From contig JAFKKH010000017.1 of the NCBI GenBank assembly GCA_017305665.1, forward strand, positions 1 through 64,000: 64,000 nt of DNA, in the 5' to 3' direction. The DNA is from Hyphomicrobiales bacterium (GTDB taxonomy: Bacteria > Pseudomonadota > Alphaproteobacteria > Rhizobiales > Xanthobacteraceae). The notes beneath the pieces were generated by a model, which saw only the letters and a list, made by a program, of their open reading frames with translations, made no database searches and was not told the origin of the DNA. The position numbers and the translations under genes are program-made. Shown here one piece after another: positions 1 to 11,881 of the stretch. The stretch's first letter is position 1. Each line of letters starts with the position of its first letter.

Positions 1-222
1 CCTTTCGGCATGGGGCTTCCAGCCTTCCTGAAACATCTGCGGGTGCTTGAACACAGCGGCCTCATCGCGACAGAGAAAGCCGGTCGCACCCGCACCTGTC
101 GCGTGAACATCACACGGCTGGAGGAGGCCGAATCGTGGCTCTCCGAACAGCAAGCGCTTTGGCGGGCCAGAACGGATCGGCTGGCCGAATATGTTGAAAC
201 ATCCATGTCGAAAGATGATTGA
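1..222 (+). CDS. ArsR-family transcriptional regulator, 3' end only
   Basis: The reading frame is open from the first base, so this is the C-terminal part of a gene that begins outside the window. The visible 73 residues contain the recognition half of a winged helix (AFLKHLRVLEHSGLIATEKAG) and the beta-wing (RTRTCRVNI), typical of small ArsR repressors. It ends two bases before the ATG of an SRPBCC-domain gene. Pairs of ArsR regulator and AHSA1/SRPBCC protein on one transcript are common in rhizobia, which supports the call. The ligand cannot be told: the metal-binding Cys motif of classical ArsR proteins would lie upstream, and this subgroup usually lacks it. Confidence 0.75.
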   Translation, partial: PFGMGLPAFLKHLRVLEHSGLIATEKAGRTRTCRVNITRLEEAESWLSEQQALWRARTDRLAEYVETSMSKDD

Positions 223-224
223 AA

Positions 225-695
225 ATGTCCGCCGACAACAGCGAACTCACGATCTCACGGTTGATCAAGGCACCTCCCGCCAAGGTTTGGAAGGCATGGA
301 GCGAGCCGAAGCATCTTGCTCAGTGGTGGATACCCGCGCCCCTCGAATGCCAGGTCATCAAGCTGGATCTCCAGCCTGGAGGTGGCTTCGAGACTCGCAT
401 GCGTGAGGGCAAAGGTGAATTCCAGCCGCATGTCGAGGCATGTTTTCTGGACATCATTCCGGAACGGCGCCTGGTGTTCACCACAGCGCTCGGCGAGGGC
501 TGGAAGCCGATTGAGCCATGGCTGGCGCTGACTGCCATCATCACCTTCGAAGCTGAAGGTGATGGCACGCGCTACGCGGCTCGCGTGCTTCACAAGACCC
601 CGGCGGACAGCCGCAAACACGAAGAGATGGGATTCCATCAAGGCTGGGGCACGACGATCGACCAACTCGCGGCCTTCGTCGCGCGCATGAAATGA
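225..695 (+). CDS. SRPBCC / AHSA1-domain protein
   Basis: A 156-residue protein of the START-like AHSA1 (activator of Hsp90 ATPase homologue) family. It has the family's opening (ELTISRLIKAPPAKVWKAW), the EPKHLAQWW motif and a C-terminal amphipathic helix (GWGTTIDQLAAFV). The ATG at 225 is preferred over an in-frame TTG at 219 because it directly follows the ArsR stop. These proteins bind small hydrophobic ligands in a helix-grip fold; no substrate can be named. It is probably co-transcribed with, and controlled by, the preceding ArsR regulator. The 85 bases after it hold nothing recognisable before the end of cbbR. Confidence 0.75.
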   Translation: MSADNSELTISRLIKAPPAKVWKAWSEPKHLAQWWIPAPLECQVIKLDLQPGGGFETRMREGKGEFQPHVEACFLDIIPERRLVFTTALGEGWKPIEPWLALTAIITFEAEGDGTRYAARVLHKTPADSRKHEEMGFHQGWGTTIDQLAAFVARMK

Positions 696-780
696 ATGGG
701 CAACGATTAAAGAGACCGCCTGCGCTGCCAGCGGCGTGCAGCGAGAACACGAATGACGCCCAAAGAGTGTGGACTTTGTT

Positions 781-1725
781 CTAGCGATCGGCGTGCGTCG
801 ACCCAGCCGAAGGCAAGTGACTAGAGCCATCCTCGCCGAGAAAATCCAGCATCGCCTGCGCCGGCGGAAGCAGTTCCTTATCGAGCCGGCGCACGGCATA
901 CCACTGCCGCATGACCGGCAGGCCTGCGACATCGAGCACGGCGAGACGACCATCGGCAAGCTCACTCGCCACTGTGTGCAGCGAGATGAAGGCCACACCC
1001 AACCCCGCAATCACGGCCTGCTTGATCGTCTCGTTGGAATCCATCTCCATGCCGATCTTTGGCTGCAGATCGCTCGCCTGGAAGAACTGCTCCATCAGCA
1101 TACGCGTACCCGAGCCCCGCTCCCGCGTGATGAAGGTTTCATAAGTCAGGTCGACCACGGCAAGGCCTGAATCCTTGACTAGCCAATGATCGGCCGCGAC
1201 AACGATGGCGTGCGGATGCTCGCCGAGCAGGCGCTTTTCCACCGCGACATCCGGCGGCGGCTGGCCCATGATCGCGATGTCCATATCATAACCGCGTAAC
1301 GCCTGGCGGATATCCTCGCGATTGCCGATCGTAAGGATAACGTCGATCTTTGGATGGCGTTTCGAAAACGCGGCGATCATGAACGGCACAAAATATTTCG
1401 CCGTCGACACCGCACCGATCGAGACCCGCCCTCCCGAGCGGCCGGCAATCATGTCGAGCGTCAACTCGCAGTCGACGAGCGCAGCTTCGATGCGCTCGCT
1501 CAGGGCCATCACCTCGCGGCCAGCATCCGTCAGCCGCATGCCATCGCCGGTGCGTTGGACCAGCGGCAAACCGGCTAGCGCTTCAAGGTTGCGAAGCTGC
1601 AGGGTCACCGCGGGTTGAGTGAGATTCAGTCGCTTCGCGGCGGCCGTCACCGAGCCCATTTCATGCACGGCCGCCAGCGCACGGAGCTGCCGGACCGTCA
1701 GGTCGCGTTGAAAATGGCCTGCCAT
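781..1725 (-). CDS. cbbR: CbbR, LysR-type regulator of the Calvin-cycle operon
   Basis: A 314-residue LysR-type regulator read away from cbbF. The N-terminal helix-turn-helix (TVRQLRALAAVHEMGSVTAA, then LNLTQPAVTLQLRNLE) matches CbbR proteins, followed by the periplasmic-binding-like effector domain. CbbR senses metabolites such as RuBP, PEP or NADPH and activates cbb operons. The ATG at 1725 (MAGHFQRDL) is chosen because it follows AAGGTC at a suitable distance and places the HTH at the usual offset; the longer frame to 1761 adds 12 residues without a ribosome site. Divergent position next to cbbF is the classic arrangement. Confidence 0.93.
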   Translation of the reverse strand: MAGHFQRDLTVRQLRALAAVHEMGSVTAAAKRLNLTQPAVTLQLRNLEALAGLPLVQRTGDGMRLTDAGREVMALSERIEAALVDCELTLDMIAGRSGGRVSIGAVSTAKYFVPFMIAAFSKRHPKIDVILTIGNREDIRQALRGYDMDIAIMGQPPPDVAVEKRLLGEHPHAIVVAADHWLVKDSGLAVVDLTYETFITRERGSGTRMLMEQFFQASDLQPKIGMEMDSNETIKQAVIAGLGVAFISLHTVASELADGRLAVLDVAGLPVMRQWYAVRRLDKELLPPAQAMLDFLGEDGSSHLPSAGSTHADR

Positions 1726-1883
1726 GCTGACCTTTATAAGAAAGACTTTGGTCAAGCCCAAGATATTGAAATTTTACTAATTGCTCAATCCCGGCATTGA
1801 TATCGGTGCCCGCAGGTTGTTGTCCGGCCGCCCGGGCGATCAGGCAAAGCCCCTCAAGAGGTGCCAGTACAGGGAACGAGCCA
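1726..1883. promoter_or_regulatory. cbbR-cbbF divergent control region
   Basis: This 158-base AT-richer gap separates the divergent cbbR and cbbF genes and must hold both promoters. A dyad TGACC (1728-1732) / GGTCA (1750-1754) flanks an AT-rich core beside the cbbR start. LysR-type regulators bind T-N11-A dyads, so this is a candidate CbbR autoregulatory site, but the match is short. A ribosome site AGGGAACG (1871-1878) precedes cbbF. I cannot pick firm -35/-10 boxes. Confidence 0.45.
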
Positions 1884-2921
1884 ATGGACCACTCCCTTTC
1901 CTTGGATGCGTACCTCGACGGCGCCACCCTGTCTCTCGAGCAGGGAAGCTCTGTCGCAACGGTCATCAGCGACCTCGCTCATGCGGCAGATGAGTTGTCC
2001 GAACTGATCGCGGCCGGACCTCTTTACGGCATCGACGGCCACAGCACCGGCATGAACTCCGGCGGCGACCAGCAGATCGACCTCGACGTCGAAGCCAACG
2101 GTCGGATGTGCGCAGCGCTTCGCAAGTCATCCGTCGCCGCCATCGTGTCGGAGGAAACCGAGCTGCCGGAAATTGTCGATTCCGACGCCGAGCTTTGCGT
2201 GGCGATCGATCCGCTGGATGGCTCGGCAAACCTTGCGAACAACATTTCCATCGGAACAATCTTCTCCATCCGGCGCCGCTCACGGGATGCGCTGTCGACG
2301 TTCTTCGAACCCGGCACGACGCAGCTTGCGGCGGGCTATTTCATCTACGGCCCGCAGACGACACTGGTGCTCGCCCTCGACCGCAGCGTCGACATCTTCA
2401 TCCTCGATCGACGCACGCGCAATTTCGTCCTGATCCGGCGCGGCGTCCGTATCCCCTCCGACACGCCGGAGTTCGCCATCAACATGTCCAACCAACGCCA
2501 CTGGAACGCGGCGGTGAACGCGTACATCGACGACTGCCTGCTCGGCACCAGCAGCGAGCACGGCGAGGACTTCAACATGCGCTGGATCGGCTCGCTGGTC
2601 GCCGAAGCCTATCGCATCCTGATGCGCGGCGGCGTGTTTCTCTATCCTGCCGATGCACGGCGCAACTATCACGAAGGCCGATTGCGGCTGCTCTATGAGG
2701 CACATCCGATGGCGCTGATCATGGAGTGGGCGGGAGGTGCCGCGAGCACGGGCCGCGATCGGATTCTCGACCTGTCGGCAAGGATGCCGCACCAGCGCGT
2801 GCCGCTGATCATGGGTTCAGTGCGGGCGGTGCGTGATCTCACCCTGCTGCATCAGAGGATTCAGCCTCTGTACGAGAGCAGCACAGCTCCGCTGTTTGCG
2901 CGGCGCGGCCTGTTTCTCTGA
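1884..2921 (+). CDS. cbbF: Fructose-1,6-bisphosphatase class I (CbbF)
   Basis: A 345-residue class I fructose-1,6-/sedoheptulose-1,7-bisphosphatase of the Calvin cycle. The metal-binding block is clear: SEETELPE, then DPLDGSANLANNISIGTIFS, the inositol-phosphatase-superfamily signature. The C-terminal part carries GGVFLYPADARRNYHEGRLRLLYEA, the substrate-binding region of the family. The ATG at 1884 follows AGGGAACG; a longer frame from 1797 overlaps the promoter region and lacks a ribosome site. First gene of the operon, 11 bases before cbbP. Confidence 0.95.
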   Translation: MDHSLSLDAYLDGATLSLEQGSSVATVISDLAHAADELSELIAAGPLYGIDGHSTGMNSGGDQQIDLDVEANGRMCAALRKSSVAAIVSEETELPEIVDSDAELCVAIDPLDGSANLANNISIGTIFSIRRRSRDALSTFFEPGTTQLAAGYFIYGPQTTLVLALDRSVDIFILDRRTRNFVLIRRGVRIPSDTPEFAINMSNQRHWNAAVNAYIDDCLLGTSSEHGEDFNMRWIGSLVAEAYRILMRGGVFLYPADARRNYHEGRLRLLYEAHPMALIMEWAGGAASTGRDRILDLSARMPHQRVPLIMGSVRAVRDLTLLHQRIQPLYESSTAPLFARRGLFL

Positions 2922-2932
2922 GGGGGCTCCCG

Positions 2933-3808
2933 ATGTCCCGCCGGCATCCTATCATCTCGGTCACAGGCTCTTCAGGCGCCGGCACCACGTCGGTCAAGAA
3001 GACCTTCGAGCAGATCTTTCGCCGCGAGAATGTGACCGCGGCCTTCATCGAAGGCGACGCCTTCCACCGCTATGACCGCGCCGAGATGCGCAGCAAGATG
3101 GCGGACGAGGCGGAGCGAGGCAACAGTCACTTCAGTCACTTCAGCCCGGAGACAAATCTGTTCGAGGAGCTCGCGAAGACGTTTCGCGAGTATGGCGAAA
3201 CGGGCACGGGCGTGACGCGCCATTACGTCCACGACGCGGAGGAGGCGGCGCTCTATGGCGGAGAGCCCGGCACATTCACGCGCTGGGCGCCGCTGCCGGA
3301 CAATTCCGACCTGCTGTTCTACGAAGGGCTGCACGGCGCCGTGGTCACCGACAGGGTAAATGTCGCACAATACGCCGACCTGAAAATCGGCGTCGTGCCG
3401 GTGATCAACCTCGAATGGATCCAGAAACTCCATCGTGATCGCGCCCACCGCGGTTATTCGACGGAAGCGGTGACTGACACGATCCTGCGGCGGATGCCGG
3501 ACTACGTGAACTACATCTGCCCGCAATTCACCGAGACGGACATCAATTTTCAACGCATTCCGACGGTGGACACGTCGAATCCGTTCATCGCGCGGTGGAT
3601 ACCAACGCCGGACGAGTCGATGGTGGTGATCCGGCTGAAAAACCCGCGCGGCATCGACTTCCCCTATCTGCTGTCGATGATCCCGCACAGCTTCATGTCG
3701 CGCGCGAATTCGATCGTTATTCCCGGATCAAAGCTCGATCTCGCGATGCAACTGATCCTCACGCCGCTCATCCTGCAACTCATCGAACGCAAGAGGCGCT
3801 CGCTATGA
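2933..3808 (+). CDS. cbbP: Phosphoribulokinase (CbbP)
   Basis: A 291-residue bacterial (octameric-type) phosphoribulokinase, making ribulose-1,5-bisphosphate from ribulose-5-phosphate and ATP. The P-loop GSSGAGTTS is at residues 12-20, followed by [10 protein letters not shown] with the substrate-binding His/Tyr. The segment [10 protein letters not shown] carries the conserved acidic and His residues. The ribosome site GAGGGGG lies just before the ATG. The stop overlaps the start of the transketolase gene (ATGA), indicating translational coupling. Confidence 0.95.
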   Translation: MSRRHPIISVTGSSGAGTTSVKKTFEQIFRRENVTAAFIEGDAFHRYDRAEMRSKMADEAERGNSHFSHFSPETNLFEELAKTFREYGETGTGVTRHYVHDAEEAALYGGEPGTFTRWAPLPDNSDLLFYEGLHGAVVTDRVNVAQYADLKIGVVPVINLEWIQKLHRDRAHRGYSTEAVTDTILRRMPDYVNYICPQFTETDINFQRIPTVDTSNPFIARWIPTPDESMVVIRLKNPRGIDFPYLLSMIPHSFMSRANSIVIPGSKLDLAMQLILTPLILQLIERKRRSL

Positions 3809-5847
3809 CGGTTCAACCCGCCGCCGACAACTTCCGCACCTTGCCCGCGCACACCGCCATGGCGAACACCGTGCGCTTTCTGGCCGCCGATGCGGTCGAA
3901 AAAGCGAAATCGGGCCATCCGGGAATGCCGATGGGGATGGCCGATGTGGCGACCGTACTGTTCTCCCGCTTCCTGAAATTCGATGCGGCCGATCCGAACT
4001 GGCCGGATCGCGATCGCCTCGTGCTGTCGGCTGGGCACGGATCGATGCTGCTCTACGCGCTTCTTTATCTTACCGGCTATGAAGCAATGACCCTGGATGA
4101 GCTGGAACGCTTTCGCCAGTGGGGCTCGAAAACGCCCGGCCATCCAGAATACGGTCATACGCCCGGCATCGAGACCACCACCGGACCGCTTGGGCAGGGA
4201 CTGGCGACCGCTGTCGGCATGGCGCTGGCCGAACGCCTGCTGAATGCACGCCTCGGCGACGACGTGGTCGATCACTTCACCTATGTGATGGCTGGCGACG
4301 GTTGCCTCATGGAGGGGATCAGCCACGAGGCGATTTCGCTGGCCGGGCATCTGAAACTCTCGCGCCTGATCGTGCTGTTCGACGACAATCAGATCACCAT
4401 CGACGGCGCGACCTCGCTGTCCTGCTCCGACGATCAATTGATCCGCTTCCTAGCGTCGGGCTGGTCTGTGCGCAGGGTCGACGGCCACGACCATGACGCA
4501 ATCGCGAAAGCGATCGCCGAGGAGCGCGAGACCAATCGGCCGTCGCTGATCGCCTGCCGTACCGTGATCGGCTACGGCGCACCGACGCGCCAGGGCACCG
4601 AGAAAGTCCATGGCGCACCGCTCGGCAGCGACGAACTTGCGAAGGCTCGCGCGGCATTGGACTGGCCGCACGCGTCATTCGAAGTGCCGGAGGAACTGCT
4701 GACCCGCTGGCGCGCGGTCGGCGCACGCGGCCGCATCGCACGTCACGACTGGATGGAGCGCCTCGGGCGCCTCGATGAATTCGAACGCGAGAGCGTTGTG
4801 AACGCACTCAAGAGCGAACTGAGCGACGAGGTCGGTTTTGCGCTGCGCGCGATCGAAGCCCGCTTTGCCGACGAGCGGCCAAAGATCGCAACCCGCCAGG
4901 CCTCCCAGCGCGTGCTCGAGGCAATCACGCAGGCCGCACCGAACCTGCTCGGCGGCTCGGCCGATCTGACGCATTCCAATCTCACGCTCACGGGCGCGCA
5001 GCAGCCAGTGCGGCCCGGGGCCTATGGCGGCAGCTACATCCATTACGGCATTCGCGAGCACGCGATGGCGGCCGCCATGAACGGCATCGCGCTGCATGGC
5101 GGCTTCATCCCCTATGGCGGCACGTTCCTGGCGTTCTCCGATTACAGCCGGCCGGCGATTCGTCTCGCGGCACTGATGGGCCTGCGCGTCATTCATGTCA
5201 TGACGCACGATTCGATCGGGCTCGGCGAGGATGGACCGACGCACCAGCCGGTCGAACATCTGGCCGCGCTGCGCGCGATCCCCAATCTCCTGGTGTTCCG
5301 GCCCGCGGACGCCGTCGAAACAGCGCAGGCCTGGGACTGCGCGCTTGGCGCCAGGCAACAGCCTTCGATCCTTTGCCTGTCGCGCCAGGCGCTACCCGTA
5401 CTCGATCGCGATTCCGCTTCCGAAAATGCGGTCGCGCGCGGCGCCTATTTGCTGGCCGAGCCGGAAAGCGCACGCGATGTGACCTTGATCGCCACCGGAT
5501 CGGAAGTCACCATTGCCGTCGATGCAGCCGAACAGCTTGGCAAACGCGGTATCACCGCAGCCGTCGTGTCCGCGCCATGTTTCGAACTGTTTGCCAAGCA
5601 GGACGCGGCCTATCGCGCAAAAGTGCTTGGGCTGGCGCCGCGCATCGGCATCGAGGCAGCGATCGAGGGCGCGTGGGCCGGCTTGCTCGGCGACAGCGGT
5701 GAATTCGTCGGCATGACGGGCTTTGGAGCGTCGGCGCCCGCCGCTGAACTCTATTCGCAATTCGGCATCACGGCAGATGCCGTGGCCGCGGCCGCGGAGC
5801 GGGTGATTGCGCGTGTCAACGAGCAGCCGCCCTCGGCCGCGACCTGA
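3805..5847 (+). CDS. cbbT: Transketolase (CbbT)
   Basis: A 680-residue transketolase for the regenerative arm of the Calvin cycle. The N-terminal half has the conserved [12 protein letters not shown] block and the thiamine-diphosphate motif ([13 protein letters not shown] ... FDDNQ). The pyrimidine-domain segment [15 protein letters not shown] and the [15 protein letters not shown] segment with catalytic residues are intact. The start at 3805 gives [10 protein letters not shown] and overlaps the cbbP stop; the frame extends further upstream inside cbbP but that part is a shadow. Confidence 0.95.
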   Translation: MTVQPAADNFRTLPAHTAMANTVRFLAADAVEKAKSGHPGMPMGMADVATVLFSRFLKFDAADPNWPDRDRLVLSAGHGSMLLYALLYLTGYEAMTLDELERFRQWGSKTPGHPEYGHTPGIETTTGPLGQGLATAVGMALAERLLNARLGDDVVDHFTYVMAGDGCLMEGISHEAISLAGHLKLSRLIVLFDDNQITIDGATSLSCSDDQLIRFLASGWSVRRVDGHDHDAIAKAIAEERETNRPSLIACRTVIGYGAPTRQGTEKVHGAPLGSDELAKARAALDWPHASFEVPEELLTRWRAVGARGRIARHDWMERLGRLDEFERESVVNALKSELSDEVGFALRAIEARFADERPKIATRQASQRVLEAITQAAPNLLGGSADLTHSNLTLTGAQQPVRPGAYGGSYIHYGIREHAMAAAMNGIALHGGFIPYGGTFLAFSDYSRPAIRLAALMGLRVIHVMTHDSIGLGEDGPTHQPVEHLAALRAIPNLLVFRPADAVETAQAWDCALGARQQPSILCLSRQALPVLDRDSASENAVARGAYLLAEPESARDVTLIATGSEVTIAVDAAEQLGKRGITAAVVSAPCFELFAKQDAAYRAKVLGLAPRIGIEAAIEGAWAGLLGDSGEFVGMTGFGASAPAAELYSQFGITADAVAAAAERVIARVNEQPPSAAT

Positions 5848-5873
5848 GCTCCGATGGAACCTGGAGGAAAGCA

Positions 5874-8445
<2,572 letters not shown>

Positions 8446-8457
8446 GAGGTGAAGATC

Positions 8458-8880
8458 ATGCGAGTGACCCAGGGCTGTTTCTCATTCCTACCCGACCTGA
8501 CCGACGACCAGATCAGGCGCCAGGTCCAATACTGTCTCGATAAGGGCTGGGCGGTGAACATCGAGTTCACCGACGATCCGCATCCGCGCAACACCTATTG
8601 GGAGATGTGGGGACTCCCCATGTTCGACCTGCGCGATGCTGCCGGAATCATGAAGGAGCTTGCCGACTGCCGGCGCGTCTATGGCGATCGCTACATCCGC
8701 TTGTCCGGCTTCGACTCCTCGCACGGCTGGGAGTCGGTCCGCATCTCCTTCATCGTCAACCGGCCGGCACATGAAGGCGGATTCCGGCTCGACCGGCAGG
8801 AAGCCGCGGGCCGCAACATCCGCTACAGCACCCGCGCCTACGCGGCCCAGCGTCCGGAGGGCGAGCGCTACCAATCCTGA
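8458..8880 (+). CDS. cbbS: RuBisCO small subunit, form IC (CbbS)
   Basis: A 140-residue small subunit that caps the L8 core of RuBisCO. MRVTQGCFSFLPDLTDDQI and the C-terminal extension (RNIRYSTRAYA) are typical of red-type small subunits, whose C-terminal beta hairpin stabilises the hexadecamer. The ATG at 8458 is chosen over an in-frame GTG at 8449 because GAGAGG (8444-8449) serves as its ribosome site. It lies 12 bases after cbbL. Confidence 0.95.
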   Translation: MRVTQGCFSFLPDLTDDQIRRQVQYCLDKGWAVNIEFTDDPHPRNTYWEMWGLPMFDLRDAAGIMKELADCRRVYGDRYIRLSGFDSSHGWESVRISFIVNRPAHEGGFRLDRQEAAGRNIRYSTRAYAAQRPEGERYQS

Positions 8881-8898
8881 CGAGAAGGACCGAAGAAC

Positions 8899-9843
8899 AT
8901 GGCTCACTCCAACCTGCAAGCCGTGCCGGACGCACCACACGAACCCGCCCCTTCCTCCGTCGACTTGAGGCGCGAGTTCGAGGCGGTCGATGTCGACTCG
9001 ATCCTGGCGCAACTCGACAGGGAGCTGATCGGCCTTGTTCCGGTCAAGACCCGGATTCGCGAAATCGCCTCGCTGCTGCTGGTCGAGCGCATCCGCCGGA
9101 AGATGTCGCTCGCCAGCACTTACCCCACGCTTCACATGTCCTTCACCGGAAATCCCGGCACCGGCAAGACCACGGTGGCGCTGCGGATGGCGGACATCCT
9201 CCACCGGCTCGGCTTCGTCCGCCGCGGACACGTCATCAACGTGACGCGGGACGATCTCGTCGGACAGTACATCGGTCACACCGCACCGAAGACCAAGGAG
9301 ATTCTCAAGAAGGCGATGGGCGGGGTGCTGTTCATCGACGAGGCCTATTACCTCTACCGTCCCGAGAACGAGCGAGACTACGGACAGGAGGCGATCGAGA
9401 TCCTGCTGCAGGTGATGGAATCCCAGCGCGAGGATCTGGTCGTGATCCTCGCAGGCTACTCCGACCGCATGGAGCGGTTCTTCCGCAGCAACCCCGGATT
9501 CCGCTCGCGTATCGCCCACCACGTCGATTTCCCCGACTATACCGACGCGGAGCTGCTGGCGATCGCCGACATGATGCTCGCAGAACAAAACTACCGGTTT
9601 TCACAGGATGCGCGAGACGCCTTCGTCCGTTACATCGCCCTGCGCAAGGGCCAGCCGCTGTTCTCCAACGCACGCTCGATCCGTAATGCGCTTGACCGCA
9701 TCCGTCTGCGGCAGGCGAACCGGCTGGTCTCCGACCTCGACCGCGTCCTCACCAGCGACGATCTGACATCGATCGAAGCCGGCGACATATTGGCAAGCCG
9801 CGTCTTCTCCGGGAGATCGGACGCTCCGGTGAGGCAGCCATGA
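8899..9843 (+). CDS. cbbX: CbbX, red-type RuBisCO activase
   Basis: A 314-residue AAA+ ATPase that removes inhibitory sugar phosphates from red-type RuBisCO by acting on the large-subunit C-terminus. Walker A is GNPGTGKTT, Walker B is [12 protein letters not shown], and the [20 protein letters not shown] segment holds sensor and arginine-finger residues. A GAGAAGGACCGAAGAAC stretch supplies the ribosome site. Its last bases overlap the start of cbbY (ATGA), so the two repair functions are coupled. Confidence 0.95.
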   Translation: MAHSNLQAVPDAPHEPAPSSVDLRREFEAVDVDSILAQLDRELIGLVPVKTRIREIASLLLVERIRRKMSLASTYPTLHMSFTGNPGTGKTTVALRMADILHRLGFVRRGHVINVTRDDLVGQYIGHTAPKTKEILKKAMGGVLFIDEAYYLYRPENERDYGQEAIEILLQVMESQREDLVVILAGYSDRMERFFRSNPGFRSRIAHHVDFPDYTDAELLAIADMMLAEQNYRFSQDARDAFVRYIALRKGQPLFSNARSIRNALDRIRLRQANRLVSDLDRVLTSDDLTSIEAGDILASRVFSGRSDAPVRQP

Positions 9844-10562
9844 ATGCGATCCTGCCGCGGGGCTTTCCACCCTTCCGCGACTTGAAGGACCGACTCGCGC
9901 GAACCAGGGTCCTGATCTTCGATGTCGATGGCACGCTTGCCGAGACCGAGGCCATCCATCGCTGCGCTTTCAACGCCGCATTCCGGGAATTCGGCATCGC
10001 CTGGTACTGGGATCATGGAACCTATAAAAAGCTGCTTCGCGTCACCGGCGGAAAGGAACGCATTCGCGCATTCAACCAGACGCACTCAACATCGATCACC
10101 CTCTCCCGTCTGGAAATCGCCGAGCTGCATCGGATCAAGACGCAGCACTACAGCCGCCTGATTTGCAAACACGCCTGCCGGCTTCGGCCCGGCGTCGAGG
10201 CCTTGATCCGCAACGCGGTTGCGCGCGGTCAGACGCTTGCAATCGCGACGACAACCACACTCAGCAATGTCGAGGAATTGCTGTCGGTCGCGTTAGACCG
10301 CGACTGGCGCAGCCTGTTCGCCGCCATGGTGACCGGTGACGAGGTTACGTGCAAGAAGCCGGCTCCCGACGTCTATCTGGAGGTCCTGGCAAGACTGCAG
10401 CATCCCGCCGACGCTTGCCTTGCGATCGAAGATTCCGCCAATGGCCTGAAGGCGGCTTCGGCGGCCGGCGTTCCCGTTCTGATCAGCCGCAGCGAATATT
10501 TCCGCTACGATGATTTCTCATCGGCGCTTGCGGTCGTGGACGAACTCACGGAGCTGGTATGA
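9840..10562 (+). CDS. cbbY: CbbY, HAD-family xylulose-1,5-bisphosphatase
   Basis: A 240-residue HAD-superfamily phosphatase. Motif I is [10 protein letters not shown], motif II lies in LAIATTTT, motif III at KKPAPDVY and motif IV at AIEDSANGL. CbbY proteins next to cbbX degrade xylulose-1,5-bisphosphate, a misfire product that inhibits RuBisCO; that role is known for the family and fits the location here. It ends the operon, directly before a 30-base hairpin. Confidence 0.92.
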   Translation: MNAILPRGFPPFRDLKDRLARTRVLIFDVDGTLAETEAIHRCAFNAAFREFGIAWYWDHGTYKKLLRVTGGKERIRAFNQTHSTSITLSRLEIAELHRIKTQHYSRLICKHACRLRPGVEALIRNAVARGQTLAIATTTTLSNVEELLSVALDRDWRSLFAAMVTGDEVTCKKPAPDVYLEVLARLQHPADACLAIEDSANGLKAASAAGVPVLISRSEYFRYDDFSSALAVVDELTELV

Positions 10563-10566
10563 CCAT

Positions 10567-10596
10567 TTGGATTTGCGGTCGCGACCGCAGATCCAA
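10567..10596 (+). terminator. Perfect-length hairpin after the cbb operon
   Basis: Starting 4 bases after the cbbY stop, TTGGATTTGCGGTCG pairs with CGACCGCAGATCCAA; the only non-Watson-Crick pair is T/G, which is a G-U wobble in RNA. There is no T-run after it, so it may be a factor-assisted terminator or an RNA-stabilising 3' hairpin rather than a classical intrinsic terminator. Confidence 0.6.
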
Positions 10597-10810
10597 GCGG
10601 ATGACCGTAGCCGTGCGAATGCGCTGGCTCATGTCAGCTGTCGCCAGATTTCCTCTGATCTCCCGCTGCGCCGGTTGATGTGGGATGGAAGTTCACCTTG
10701 ACCGATGCTGCGGACTTCCTAATGAGGCTAAATTCGTCGCTGCCGTTTTTGTGGGTGGCGTGAGGACGACGGGGGGCCATGTAACGAGCGACCGAGTAGT
10801 AGCGGGGACG

Positions 10811-10840
10811 GAAAATAGAAAACCCCGCCAGAGCGGGGTT
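10811..10840 (-). terminator. Rho-independent terminator of the EF-hand gene
   Basis: On the minus strand AACCCCGC / GCGGGGTT form an eight-pair stem with a four-base loop, followed by TTTTCTATTTTC. It lies about 60 bases after the stop of the EF-hand gene and in the right orientation for it. Confidence 0.85.
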
Positions 10841-10900
10841 CTTGTATTACTACGTCATGTCAGCCAGAAGCTCGCCGTATTCGAAGCGACGCGACGCCTT

Positions 10901-11302
10901 CTACTTGATCAACCGAAGCAGTGATCGTCCCGCGCGCGACTTTAGCTCCTTGGCATCCAACGTTCCATCGTTGTCAGGATTGGCCGCGTTGAAGTGCTTC
11001 TCGACGACGGCAAGGTACTCATCCTTGTCGAGCGTACCGTCATTGTCGGGATCGGCCGCACGCAACTGCTTTTTGGTCAGCCTCCCGCGAAGCTCGCGGG
11101 CATCAAGGGTGCCGTCCTTGTCCGGATCGAGCTTGTCAAACAATGCAGACGCGGCATTCTTGACCTCGGACAGGTCGAGCGTGCCGTCGTTATCAGGATC
11201 GAACTGCTTGATGGTGTTGTCTTGGCGCGCTGCCGCAAAAGCCGGACCCGAGAAAACCACGGTCGCGGCAAGCGCCACACCAGCTAATGCCCGTAATACC
11301 AT
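10901..11302 (-). CDS. Exported four-EF-hand protein
   Basis: A 133-residue protein with an N-terminal signal peptide (MVLRALAGVALAATVVFSG-PAFA/A) and four calcium-binding loops in a row: DPDNDGTLDLSE, DPDKDGTLDARE, DPDNDGTLDKDE and NPDNDGTLDAKE. Positions 1, 3, 5, 7, 9 and 12 of each loop keep the oxygen ligands, apart from Asn at position 1 of the last loop. Probably a periplasmic calcium-binding protein. The loops are so alike that recent internal duplication is likely. It stands alone, with its own terminator, so no partner is suggested by context. Confidence 0.82.
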   Translation of the reverse strand: MVLRALAGVALAATVVFSGPAFAAARQDNTIKQFDPDNDGTLDLSEVKNAASALFDKLDPDKDGTLDARELRGRLTKKQLRAADPDNDGTLDKDEYLAVVEKHFNAANPDNDGTLDAKELKSRAGRSLLRLIK

Positions 11303-11492
11303 TCTCGATGTTCCTCTAATTATTTCGGGCAGTTAGGCTGATCCTGTGCTGCACTGCCGTCAAGATAAATTCCCGGCCACTCTACTGAACGCGCTTCAGT
11401 GACCATTTTGGGGTTTATATGATGGTACGAGAGATGGCGGGGCGCGGGTAAACCGCCTTCAGGAAAGCACCTAAGTGGTTAGGTGCTATTTG

Positions 11493-11582
11493 TGGCGGAG
11501 AGAGTGGGATTCGAACCCACGGTACGGTTTCCCGCACACACGCTTTCCAAGCGTGCGCCTTAAGCCACTCGGCCATCTCTCC
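11493..11582 (-). tRNA. tRNA-Ser (anticodon GGA)
   Basis: Read on the minus strand the gene begins GGAGAGATGGCCGAGTGG and ends with the T-arm GGGTTCGAATCCC, the acceptor strand TCTCTCC, discriminator G and an encoded CCA. The acceptor stem pairs over seven bases. The anticodon loop CTTGGAAAG gives anticodon GGA, which reads TCC and TCT codons. The long variable arm (GTGTGCGGGAAACCGTAC region) is characteristic of class II serine tRNA. The total length of 90 bases fits. Confidence 0.97.
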
Positions 11583-11881
11583 GGGCGCCCTCTCATGACG
11601 GGGCGTGCCGGTTTTTGCAAGAGAGCGGCGGTCCGGCGCCACGTTTTTCCATAAACATATGAATTATATGAGATTTTTTACTCGCCTCCGGCCCGTCCGG
11701 GAGCGACCGACGGGAATCGGCGGGAATCAGATTGCAGCAATCCGACACCGCCGCACTGCCGGAACTAAAGGAATGGATTCGGCGCCGCCTGCCCGTACCG
11801 GCCACATCCCGATCGACGCGAGACGTCAAAACGCGGACATCCGGCATCAAACCGGGCGCAACGATCCTAACTCATGCCATT
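11583..11881. other. Gap between tRNA-Ser and otsA
   Basis: I see no gene here. An AT-rich patch near 11645-11675 lies upstream of the tRNA gene and may contain its promoter. No terminator with a T-run is visible after otsA. Confidence 0.4.

Larger units (their letters stand above)
10563..10900. other. Gene-free gap between cbbY and the EF-hand gene
   Basis: This 338-base gap between convergent genes holds two hairpins (annotated separately) and no convincing gene. Frames inside it lack ribosome sites and family resemblance. Confidence 0.6.

Noticed and set aside
255-1010. 251-codon minus-strand frame overlapping the SRPBCC gene and the end of cbbR
   Set aside because: It is a GC-driven shadow: it overlaps two well-supported genes and its residues show no domain.
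3595-3804. 70-codon N-terminal extension of transketolase
   Set aside because: It lies inside cbbP; the family N-terminus and the ATGA coupling support the start at 3805.
11415-11642. 75-codon frame on the minus strand across the tRNA-Ser gene
   Set aside because: It is read through the tRNA; the WVRIPLSPP-like peptide is a known artefact of translating serine-tRNA sequence.
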